From assembly GCA_947307005.1 (NCBI GenBank), contig CAMZHY010000215.1, positions 1 through 6,653 of the forward strand: DNA of 6,653 bases. The letters run 5' to 3'. Every line of letters starts with the position of its first letter. The first letter of the stretch is position 1. This DNA comes from an uncultured Planctomycetaceae bacterium. GTDB taxonomy: Bacteria > Planctomycetota > Planctomycetia > Pirellulales > Thermoguttaceae. Under the pieces are notes generated by a model. It had not been told where the DNA came from. It saw nothing but the letters and a program-made list of their open reading frames with translations, and searched no databases. The position numbers and the translations under genes are program-made. Shown here one piece after another: positions 1-4,778 of this stretch.

Positions 1-1127
1 CGGTTGACCGAATCAAGCCGCGCCGCGCGAGGGTGCGCGCGCTCGTACGCGGTCCGCAGCGCCGCCGTCGAAACGTGCGTGTAGATCTGCGTCGTGACGA
101 TGTTCTTGTGTCCGAGCATCTCTTGAATCGAACGTATGTCGGCGCCCGAGTCGAGCAAGTGCGTCGCGAAACAGTGCCGGAGCGTGTGCGGCGAGACGCG
201 CGCGTCCAGTCCGGCGTCGCGGAGGTATCCGTCTAGGCTTCGCGCGACGCTGCGCGTCGTGAGCGCGCCTCCGTTCTTGTTGAGGAAAATCGGCTCGTCG
301 AGAAACGCTTCCCAGCGTTTCCGCGCCGCCGCGTCGGAGAGTTCGCTCCGCGTCGCCGGCTCCCACGCGAACCCGGCGGCGCATTCCGGGAAGAAGGTCG
401 CGAGAAACCGTTGAAGCTCGCGTTTCGGCGTCGTCTTCCAGAACGCGTCGCGATCGCGGCGTTTTTTGTTGTTCTTGGCGTTCTCTAGAAACTGACGCGC
501 CGAAAAAAGATAGACGCAGAGCGCCTCGCGCGCGTAGCTTCCGAGAAACGCGAGCCGCTCTTTGCGGCCCTTGCCGCGCACGCGCAGGGCGTTTTCGTCG
601 AGAATAAGGTCGGAAAAGCGCAGTCCGACGCATTCGCTCACGCGCAGTCCGGCGGAATAGATCGTTTCGAGAATCGCCCTGTCGCGCGCGCCCAACGGGT
701 CGTTCGTCGGCGGCGCTTCGAGGAGCTTTTGAATATCGCCCGTCGATAAGACGAGAGGGAGCGGCCTTCGCGTTCGAGGATTGACGAGCGCTTTCGTCGG
801 ATTGGACGCCGCCCATCCTTCGCGCTCGCCGAATTTGTAGAAGCCCCTGAGAGACGCGAGTCGTCGCGAGATCGTCGTGCGCGCGTATTCCGCCTCGTGC
901 ATGGCGAGGACGTAGCCGCGAAGCTCCGGCGCCGACACCGTATCGGGACGCGGACAGACGCCCTTGTGGACCGATTTCTCGTATTCAAGCCACGCTTCGA
1001 GATCTTCGCCGTAGCTCTTGACGGTGTAATCTGAAAAATTCCGCTCGACGCGGAGATATCTTAGGTATCGAAGGATCGGAACGCGCAACGAACGTTCCGT
1101 TTCGTCGATCGGCTTGTCCTTATCCAT
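1..1127 (-). CDS. xerC: XerC/XerD-type tyrosine site-specific recombinase, 3' end off the window
   Basis: Family role: Xer recombinases cut and rejoin DNA through a catalytic tyrosine, typically resolving chromosome dimers at dif; some act as element integrases. Reading leftwards from ATG 1127-1125, 375 codons are open to the window edge. The N-terminal SAM-like core-binding domain spans about residues 15-115 (RTTISRRLASLRGFYKF at 83-99). The catalytic domain has R162 (SAGLRVSE), K186 (RGKGRKER), H314 and R317 (SPHTLRH), H340 (LGHKN) and Y349 (IYTHV), so all six catalytic residues are present. The end AHPRAARLD resembles the usual C-terminus, so only a few residues are missing. Between K186 and H314 there are 128 positions against 72 in E. 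coli XerD, an insertion of about 56 residues (roughly 210-275) rich in K, R, E and aromatics. A GGAG lies 8 nt before the start. A terminator precedes the gene, so it probably has its own promoter. XerC versus XerD cannot be settled from this sequence alone. Confidence 0.9.
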   Translation of the reverse strand, partial: MDKDKPIDETERSLRVPILRYLRYLRVERNFSDYTVKSYGEDLEAWLEYEKSVHKGVCPRPDTVSAPELRGYVLAMHEAEYARTTISRRLASLRGFYKFGEREGWAASNPTKALVNPRTRRPLPLVLSTGDIQKLLEAPPTNDPLGARDRAILETIYSAGLRVSECVGLRFSDLILDENALRVRGKGRKERLAFLGSYAREALCVYLFSARQFLENAKNNKKRRDRDAFWKTTPKRELQRFLATFFPECAAGFAWEPATRSELSDAAARKRWEAFLDEPIFLNKNGGALTTRSVARSLDGYLRDAGLDARVSPHTLRHCFATHLLDSGADIRSIQEMLGHKNIVTTQIYTHVSTAALRTAYERAHPRAARLDSVN

Positions 1128-1165
1128 TCGTTCCGCTCCGAGACGCGCTTGGTTGTGAAAAGAAA

Positions 1166-1197
1166 CCCCCGAAAGGAGTCGCGCTCGCTTTCGGGGG
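1166..1197 (-). terminator. Rho-independent terminator after the 101-residue gene
   Basis: A perfect 10-bp stem pairs CCCCCGAAAG (1166-1175) with CTTTCGGGGG (1188-1197). Within the loop GAG (1176-1178) can also pair with CTC (1184-1186), leaving one bulged G. Read on the minus strand, the stem is followed directly by TTTCTTTTC (to about 1157). It lies 30 nt past the stop codon of the gene at 1228-1533 and before xerC, so it should largely separate the two transcripts. Confidence 0.8.
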
Positions 1198-1227
1198 AGG
1201 GGTAACAGACGACGGAATCGGAGAACG

Positions 1228-1533
1228 TCAAAGTTCGTCCGCTTCGTCGAACCGGATTTTAACGTTTTTGAAGAGGGTCGGATCGACCGTGTTTCGGCGT
1301 CTTGCGGCGCGTTCGCGCATCTCTTTACGGGCGGCGACCAGTTCGGCTTCGCGTTTTTCGCGGAGCGCCTTCTGCGTCATCACGGCGGCGTCGTACCAAG
1401 TGAAGCTAAGCTCGGAGTCGGAGGCGAAACGACCGAACGATTCGACGATCTCTTCGCGATTCTCGGCGGTGTAAAGGAAAACGTAGCGTTCTTTGCCTTT
1501 GACGAGAGCTAAAACATTGACTTCCTGGTTCAT
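1228..1533 (-). CDS. Hypothetical protein, 101 residues, charged helical C-terminal half
   Basis: I do not recognise a named family. The start is set at ATG 1533-1531 because GAGG lies 7 nt before it; the open frame continues 64 codons further upstream, but that part is proline/arginine-rich and looks like non-coding leader. The N-terminal half (about 5-50) looks like a small alpha/beta fold: VNVLALVKGKERYVFLY suggests a beta hairpin, and FGRFASDSELSFTWYDAA has several aromatic residues typical of a packed core. Residues 51-80 form a strongly charged, probably helical stretch (KALREKREAELVAARKE, then RERAARRR). The tail is acidic (FDEADEL). There is no signal peptide or membrane segment, so it should be cytoplasmic. 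It ends in a strong terminator and appears to be monocistronic, with xerC downstream. The protein-like composition and good Shine-Dalgarno make it a real gene; the function is unknown. Confidence 0.75.
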   Translation of the reverse strand: MNQEVNVLALVKGKERYVFLYTAENREEIVESFGRFASDSELSFTWYDAAVMTQKALREKREAELVAARKEMRERAARRRNTVDPTLFKNVKIRFDEADEL

Positions 1534-1540
1534 TGGGAAT

Positions 1541-1544
1541 CCTC
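1541..1544 (-). promoter_or_regulatory. Ribosome binding site deciding the start of the 101-residue gene
   Basis: GAGG on the minus strand lies 7 nt before ATG 1533-1531. The upstream in-frame ATG near 1725 has no comparable site. It abuts a 12-bp palindrome (1545-1556), which could pair locally next to the ribosome site. Confidence 0.6.
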
Positions 1545-1696
1545 GACGACGTCGTCCTTCTAGGGAAAAGAACGACGGGATATGTTCTTCAGGGGGAGGG
1601 GAGGGGGGCGAGGCGCGCGCTTCTTGGGGAAACGGGCGGCGTCCTGCGTCGGGGGAACGACGCGTTTTGCGAACGCCGTGAAGCTTTGAGCGGGTC

Positions 1697-1725
1697 GTTA
1701 TAATCGGAATATCTTGCCGCGTCAT
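1697..1725 (-). promoter_or_regulatory. Candidate promoter for the 101-residue gene
   Basis: On the minus strand ATGACG (-35, 1720-1725, 4 of 6 consensus bases) is followed after 17 nt by TATAAC (-10, 1697-1702, 5 of 6). It would give a leader of roughly 155 nt before ATG 1533. The plus strand of the same place contains a perfect TATAAT (1699-1704) but has no matching -35 box. The call is a consensus match only. Confidence 0.35.
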
Positions 1726-1895
1726 GCGCCTATTAACTCTATCGGACGCCCCTTAAAAAACTTGATAGAAAAAATGGGAAAGATTTTTTTCATGGAGAAT
1801 CCCCGCCGCAGTTTTTTGGCGAACCCTTTTCCGAATCGTCGCAATCGCTACAATACGGGGCGCGGCGTCGTTTTGCGCCGCTAGATCGGATCGTC

Positions 1896-2759
1896 ATGAC
1901 AGAAAAAATCGTTTCAGACAGTAAAGCGGCGAACGCGACGTCAAAAGGCGGCGCCTTTCGCATTCTCATGATCGGCGACGTCGTCGGTCGCCCCGGGCGT
2001 CGCGTCCTGACAAGCAGGCTTGGCGAGATTCGCGAGAAGCGGGACGTCGATTTCGTCGTCGTCAACGCGGAGAACGCGTACAACGGCTCCGGGCTGAGCG
2101 TTGAGAATTACAACGAGATTATCGGCGCCGGGGTCGACGTCATCACTTTGGGCGACCACGCGTTCCGTCAGAAGTCGATCTATCCGCTCCTCAACGCTCA
2201 GGAACCGCGCGCGATTCGTCCGGCAAACTACCCCGCGACGGCGCCGGGGCGCGGCTGGACGATCGTCGATTGTCTAGGAACGTCGGAACGTCCCCCGATG
2301 CGGATCGCGGTCATGACGCTTCTAGGCCGCGTCTTCATCAATCAACCGATCGACAACCCGATGACGACGATCGACCGACTCCTTGAGCGCGTCGCCGACG
2401 TTAAGATTCGCATTCTCGACTTCCACACCGAGGCGACGAGCGAAATCCAAGCGATGGGGCGATATCTCGACGGGCGCGTCTCCGCCGTTCTCGGCACGCA
2501 CACCCACGTCGCGACCGCCGACGAGAAGATTCTGCCCGGCGGAACCGCGTTTCAGTGCGACGTCGGCATGACCGGCGCGTTCGACAGCGTCATCGGTCGC
2601 AAAGTCGCGCCGGTGATCGACGCCTTCCGCTGCTGCCGTTTTTCCTCTTTTGAAGTCGCGGAGAACCAGCTCGGAATCGACGGAACCCTCGTCGACCTCG
2701 ATCCCATGACCGGAAAAGCCCTCGCGATTGAACGGCTCTCCTTTAGAGAAGATGAGTAG
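1896..2759 (+). CDS. ymdB: YmdB-family metallophosphoesterase (TIGR00282 type)
   Basis: Members of this family are dinuclear-metal phosphodiesterases; Bacillus YmdB hydrolyses 2',3'-cyclic nucleotides and affects RNA turnover and biofilm or motility decisions. The 287-residue protein aligns by eye along its whole length: IGDVVGRPGR (26-35, metal ligand D28), VVNAENAYNGSGLS (55-68, E59 and N60), LGDHAF (85-90), RPANYP (108-113), DFHTEATSE (175-183, H177), GTHTHVATAD (200-209, H202 and H204) and DVGMTG. Typical YmdB has GNH where this protein has GDH, so the usual asparagine ligand is Asp87; Asp can also bind metal. The 20 residues before FRILMIGD are an N-terminal extension beyond the family's usual start. 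The ATG at 1896 has only a weak GGA 5 nt upstream, so the start is less certain than the gene. It is cytoplasmic, with no signal peptide. It stands alone on the plus strand and converges with the orphan gene at 2859-3212. Confidence 0.93.
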   Translation: MTEKIVSDSKAANATSKGGAFRILMIGDVVGRPGRRVLTSRLGEIREKRDVDFVVVNAENAYNGSGLSVENYNEIIGAGVDVITLGDHAFRQKSIYPLLNAQEPRAIRPANYPATAPGRGWTIVDCLGTSERPPMRIAVMTLLGRVFINQPIDNPMTTIDRLLERVADVKIRILDFHTEATSEIQAMGRYLDGRVSAVLGTHTHVATADEKILPGGTAFQCDVGMTGAFDSVIGRKVAPVIDAFRCCRFSSFEVAENQLGIDGTLVDLDPMTGKALAIERLSFREDE

Positions 2760-2858
2760 CGAGTTTTCTCGATATTAGGGCGGAGCGCGCTTTGAGGAAA
2801 AGTTCTCTAGCTATCGACGGAATGAACGATTCTTTGTCCCGCCAAGATTTAATTGAGG

Positions 2859-3212
2859 CTAGAAATCCAAATAGATTGGCATGTTGAGTTCAACGGCTTT
2901 CTCAACGGCGGGCAAAATCTTTTTTGCGGCGGCGAGAAATTCGGAGGAGGCGGATTCCGCCATGTGGTTTTGCAGGACGCCTAGCGCCTCTTGAACATTT
3001 TCCGCCTTTATTTCATCTTCTTCGAAGAGATCGATAAGAGTTCCGAAGGCGTCGTTCCAAGCTCTAAATAGCCAAAAAAGCGCGTCGTAATCGTCGACCG
3101 TCAGTTCAACGGTAAAGACGTTTGTCATCGGGTCGTCAGTACAGTCGTGTTCATAGACGCCCTGATCGTCGAGCGGGACGTTTACATAACATATTTTCCA
3201 TTCAAGCGCCAT
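2859..3212 (-). CDS. Acidic hypothetical protein, 117 residues, orphan
   Basis: I do not recognise this protein. It opens with a likely beta segment, WKICYVNVPLDDQGVYEHD, followed by FTVELTVDDYDALFWLFRAW (33-52), rich in aromatic and acidic residues, and then by mostly helical sequence (about 65-108: EEDEIKAENVQEALGVLQNH, then AAAKKILPAVEKAVEL). It is strongly acidic, with no signal peptide or membrane segment, so probably a small soluble cytoplasmic protein. The stop is TAG at 2861-2859. The ribosome site is weak (AAGACAATAT before the ATG). Its DNA is visibly less GC-rich than the neighbouring genes and uses TTT, AAA and ATT codons freely, which could mean recent acquisition. Size and acidity are compatible with an immunity or antitoxin-like protein, but no toxin partner is visible nearby, so this is only a possibility. 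It converges with ymdB and has 181 nt of AT-rich DNA upstream carrying a candidate promoter and dyad. Confidence 0.75.
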   Translation of the reverse strand: MALEWKICYVNVPLDDQGVYEHDCTDDPMTNVFTVELTVDDYDALFWLFRAWNDAFGTLIDLFEEDEIKAENVQEALGVLQNHMAESASSEFLAAAKKILPAVEKAVELNMPIYLDF

Positions 3213-3281
3213 ATATTGTCTTGTTTTCTAGTAATAGATTGCGTCTTAAGTTGATTTTATTAAGAAACTTGCGCTAAGGAT

Positions 3282-3291
3282 CCCATATGGG
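3282..3291. repeat. Perfect 10-bp palindrome CCCATATGGG
   Basis: The palindrome lies between the candidate promoter (3316-3344) and the orphan gene start at 3212, inside its predicted leader. It could be a second protein-binding site, or chance: a single 10-bp palindrome is weak evidence on its own. Confidence 0.25.
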
Positions 3292-3315
3292 CGAACGAAA
3301 TTCTCGAACAACCGC

Positions 3316-3344
3316 GTTATACCATATCGTATAACAAACCGCAA
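3316..3344 (-). promoter_or_regulatory. Candidate promoter with overlapping operator-like dyad for the orphan gene
   Basis: On the minus strand TTGCGG (-35, 3339-3344, 3 of 6) is followed after 17 nt by TATAAC (-10, 3316-3321, 5 of 6). It would start RNA about 95-100 nt before ATG 3212. The perfect inverted repeat GTTATAC-CATATC-GTATAAC (3316-3335) covers the -10 and most of the spacer, where a dimeric repressor could block polymerase. The direct repeat AACCGC flanks it at 3310-3315 and 3337-3342. Confidence 0.4.
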
Positions 3345-3393
3345 GAAAGATAGGAGAAATCGAGATTTCACCGTGAGAGACTCTAAGCGTTGA

Positions 3394-3933
3394 TTACGTT
3401 TTCGAGCCTCGCGCTCGTCTCTTTCGGAAGAAATCGCGCAGTTCCTCGGCGCATTCTTCTTCGAGGACGCCCGGAACGACGTCGCAGCGCCAGTTGAGGC
3501 GCGGGTCTTCGAGGAGCTGGAAAAGGGAGCGAACCGCGCCTCCCTTGGGGTCGGAGGCGCCGTAGACGACGCGGTTGACTCGAGATTGTAGAATCGCGCC
3601 GGCGCACATCGCGCACGGCTCGAGCGTGACGAAGAGTTCGGAGTCTTCGACGCGCCACGACGGAAAGAAAGGAGACGCCTCGCGAAGGACGAGCGTCTCG
3701 GCGTGCGCCGTCGCGTCGCAGAGGCTTTCGCGACGGTTGTGGTCGAGCGCGACGACGCGATCTTTGCAGACGAGCGCCGCGCCGATTGGAATTTCGCCCT
3801 CTTCGGCGGCGAGACGCGCCTCGCGCAGCGCCAGCGTCATGAAGAACGCGTCGCGATCCCCGCAGTCCGGCGTCCACCGCAAAAGCGGCGCGTCGCCGGG
3901 AAAGAGGTCGTCGTCCGACGCGAAGAGGATCAT
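3394..3933 (-). CDS. tadA: tRNA-specific adenosine deaminase TadA
   Basis: TadA deaminates the wobble adenosine (A34) of tRNA-Arg(ACG) to inosine in the cytoplasm, allowing one tRNA to read CGU, CGC and CGA. The 179-residue protein has the cytidine/deoxycytidylate deaminase fold: ALREARLAAEEGEIPIGAAL (35-54); the zinc and proton-shuttle motif TAHAE with H77 and E79; and TLEPCAMCAGAIL with zinc ligands C107 and C110. The TadA-typical VNRVVYGASDPKGGAVRSLF, LNWRCDVVPGVLEEECAEEL and DFFRKRR follow. These C-terminal features distinguish it from guanine or cytidine deaminases. About 20 residues at the N-terminus exceed the usual family start. ATG 3933-3931 is supported by GGGAG 7 nt upstream. The gene lies 19 nt after the lipoprotein gene on the same strand, so the two are probably co-transcribed. 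CGC codons are abundant in this window, which fits a need for inosine-modified tRNA-Arg. No intrinsic terminator is evident after the TAA. Confidence 0.95.
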   Translation of the reverse strand: MILFASDDDLFPGDAPLLRWTPDCGDRDAFFMTLALREARLAAEEGEIPIGAALVCKDRVVALDHNRRESLCDATAHAETLVLREASPFFPSWRVEDSELFVTLEPCAMCAGAILQSRVNRVVYGASDPKGGAVRSLFQLLEDPRLNWRCDVVPGVLEEECAEELRDFFRKRRARGSKT

Positions 3934-3952
3934 GCTCGCGCTCCCGTCGGCG

Positions 3953-4300
3953 TCAATAATTTTCGTAAGAATCGTCGCTGAGCGCGAACTCGCCCGTCGA
4001 CTCCATCGGCGCGCTATAAGAAGCGTTCTGCTCGACGTACGGCGCCGTGACGGTCTCGCCGTTTTCCGTGTAGTATTCGACGCTGCCGCCGCCGCAATTT
4101 TCGCAGTCGCCGGTCGCGTTCGAGGCGCGATTCATTCCGCCGAGATTCGAACCGCAGCGGTACAATTCGCCCATGCACTGATCGCCGCGTTCGGGAATGA
4201 ACGTCGGCTGGCAGTGATCGTAAGGCGCCATGCAGGAGCGGCAGCCGACAAAACCAATGGCGAACGCCATCACGATACCCATAACAATCATACGCGTCAT
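3953..4300 (-). CDS. Small cysteine-rich predicted lipoprotein, 115 residues
   Basis: The preferred start is ATG 4300-4298, with GGAG 8 nt upstream; an in-frame ATG 16 codons earlier (4348) would add a basic segment with no ribosome site. Residues 1-19 form a signal peptide (MTRMIVMGIVMAFAIGFVG) ending in a lipobox-like FVGC with C20 as the likely lipidated residue; Phe at -3 is slightly atypical. The mature part begins CRSCMAPYDHCQPTF and has seven cysteines (20, 23, 30, 42, 49, 66, 69), including the pair CENC, followed by an acidic, Tyr/Ser/Glu-rich tail that looks disordered. I associate such short GCxxC..PYDxCxPTF lipoproteins with planctomycetes, but I know of no assigned function. It would be anchored in a membrane facing the periplasm, with cysteines possibly disulfide-bonded. 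It is the first gene of an apparent operon with tadA, a pairing with no obvious functional link. Confidence 0.75.
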   Translation of the reverse strand: MTRMIVMGIVMAFAIGFVGCRSCMAPYDHCQPTFIPERGDQCMGELYRCGSNLGGMNRASNATGDCENCGGGSVEYYTENGETVTAPYVEQNASYSAPMESTGEFALSDDSYENY

Positions 4301-4308
4301 AGCGACGT

Positions 4309-4312
4309 CTCC
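4309..4312 (-). promoter_or_regulatory. Ribosome binding site deciding the lipoprotein start
   Basis: GGAG on the minus strand is 8 nt before ATG 4300-4298, the same spacing as for xerC (GGAG, 1136-1139). This start places the hydrophobic signal segment directly at the N-terminus and supports it over the ATG at 4348. Confidence 0.6.
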
Positions 4313-4391
4313 GTTTTTTCGTTTACAGCGGGGGGAAGGCGCCTTCAATGAGAGGCGCGTTAATACTTATTTCGACGGTAAATCTAAAACA

Positions 4392-4419
4392 ATTAGAAAA
4401 ATCGGCGTAATTGATACAA
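4392..4419 (-). promoter_or_regulatory. Candidate promoter for the lipoprotein-tadA unit
   Basis: On the minus strand TTGTAT (-35, 4414-4419, 3 of 6) and TCTAAT (-10, 4392-4397, 5 of 6) are separated by 16 nt, in an AT-rich stretch. It would give a leader of about 85 nt. The same bases read on the plus strand offer TACAAT (4415-4420) as a -10, so leftward and rightward promoters may overlap here. Confidence 0.4.
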
Positions 4420-4426
4420 TTTCCCG

Positions 4427-4551
4427 GTTTTTTCTTTCCAGTCGATTCGTCGAGTCGAGCGACGGTTTGGGTCGCGTCGCTATATTTGGCGCAGTTTAGA
4501 GAGACCGCGCCTGCGGAAAAACGCTTAATCCTGATAGGACGCGTTTTTTTT
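4427..4551 (+). ncRNA. Candidate small structured RNA ending in a terminator
   Basis: I do not recognise an RNA family. Three hairpins follow one another: AGCGACG/CGTCGCT (4458-4464 with 4475-4481, perfect 7 bp); GGCGC/GCGCC (4488-4492 with 4507-4511), extended by GTTT/AGAC around an AGAG loop; and the terminator hairpin at 4517-4548 with its T-run to 4551. A possible promoter lies just upstream: TACAAT at 4415-4420 with a weak ATTAGA -35 at 4392-4397, 17 nt apart, which would start RNA near 4427 and give about 125 nt. No open frame with a ribosome site explains the terminator. It does not show the conserved motifs of SRP RNA, tmRNA, RNase P RNA or the c-di-GMP riboswitches. It could instead be a terminated leader of pilM, although pilM has a better promoter further downstream. 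Confidence 0.35.
4517..4551 (+). terminator. Rho-independent terminator upstream of pilM
   Basis: The stem AAAAACGC (4517-4524) pairs with GCGTTTTT (4541-4548); inside it TCCT (4529-4532) pairs with AGGA (4536-4539) around a GAT loop. The plus strand ends in a run of eight T (4544-4551). On the minus strand the tail is shorter (five T), so weak bidirectional action is possible. No protein gene lies upstream on the plus strand for it to terminate. Confidence 0.6.
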
Positions 4552-4592
4552 GGAGAGAATGAAAAAATATCCGAGGTAAGTTGAAAAAATCC

Positions 4593-4622
4593 TTGACCAA
4601 CCAACATGGATAATGGTAGAAT
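4593..4622 (+). promoter_or_regulatory. Promoter for pilM
   Basis: TTGACC (-35, 4593-4598, 5 of 6) and TAGAAT (-10, 4617-4622, 5 of 6) are 18 nt apart. This is the best sigma-70-type match in the window. It lies after the terminator at 4517-4551 and would start RNA near 4629, leaving a pilM leader of about 150 nt. Confidence 0.65.
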
Positions 4623-4778
4623 AGGAAAAGGCGCGTATTATCGTCGGAATAGGGGCGTCGTTACGCGTCGTCCTCCGAGCGCTTAGACGTTGAGGAGAAG
4701 GAAAAGGCGTCGTTTTTTTCCTCGTTTTTTTGAAAAGAAACGACCGCCGTTATTTAATAGCAACGGGACGAGTTAGCT
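4623..4778 (+). promoter_or_regulatory. Long pilM leader with inverted repeats
   Basis: The leader contains CGCGTA/TACGCG (4632-4637, 4662-4667), TCCTC/GAGGA (4671-4675, 4692-4696) and a longer A/T-rich stem (4709-4719 with 4734-4744, including one T-G pair) whose loop contains a T-run. No known riboswitch motif is recognised. The ribosome site before ATG 4779 is weak (GAG at 4770-4772), which would suit control of translation by leader structure, but this is inference. Confidence 0.3.

Larger units (their letters stand above)
1534..1895. other. Divergent intergenic region, 362 nt, no gene seen
   Basis: This stretch separates the leftward 101-residue gene from rightward ymdB. It holds the perfect 12-bp palindrome GACGACGTCGTC (1545-1556), a small inverted repeat AAGAAC/GTTCTT (1568-1573 and 1584-1589), G-tracts on the plus strand (1592-1608, then 1626-1629 and 1634-1636), a candidate leftward promoter (1697-1725), and an A/T-rich block (about 1751-1790). 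A TACAAT at 1849-1854 could be a -10 box for ymdB, but I see no convincing -35 box for it. No coding potential with a ribosome site is visible. Confidence 0.6.

Noticed and set aside
13..816. Open frame of 267 codons on the minus strand in another frame of xerC
   Set aside because: The product is extremely Arg/Ala-rich without motifs, while the alternative frame encodes a full Xer recombinase with every catalytic residue.
1751..1790. A-tract and T-tract before ymdB as a terminator
   Set aside because: AAAAAA and TTTTTTT could pair only as a weak A/T stem with a large loop and no G/C pairs, so it is more likely an AT-rich promoter-proximal region.
2760..2858. Terminator between the convergent ymdB and orphan genes
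   Set aside because: Only a 4-bp stem CGAG-TTTT-CTCG (2760-2771) without a following T-run is visible; no convincing terminator was found in either direction.
4138..4155. GATTCGAACC, the complement of a tRNA T-loop sequence
   Set aside because: It falls inside the lipoprotein gene (codons for CGSNLGG). The flanking bases do not form a T-stem and no acceptor or anticodon arm can be drawn.
3575..4351. Open frame of 258 codons on the plus strand across tadA and the lipoprotein gene
   Set aside because: It lies antisense to two well-supported genes, has a biased Arg/Ser/Ala composition and no ribosome site.
4427..4551. c-di-GMP riboswitch upstream of a pilus gene
   Set aside because: Such riboswitches do precede pilus genes in other bacteria, but the conserved core elements of class I and class II are not present here.
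4606..4686. Possible 26-codon leader peptide upstream of pilM
   Set aside because: Its ATG overlaps the spacer and -10 box of the pilM promoter, so it would not be in the transcript, and it has no ribosome site.
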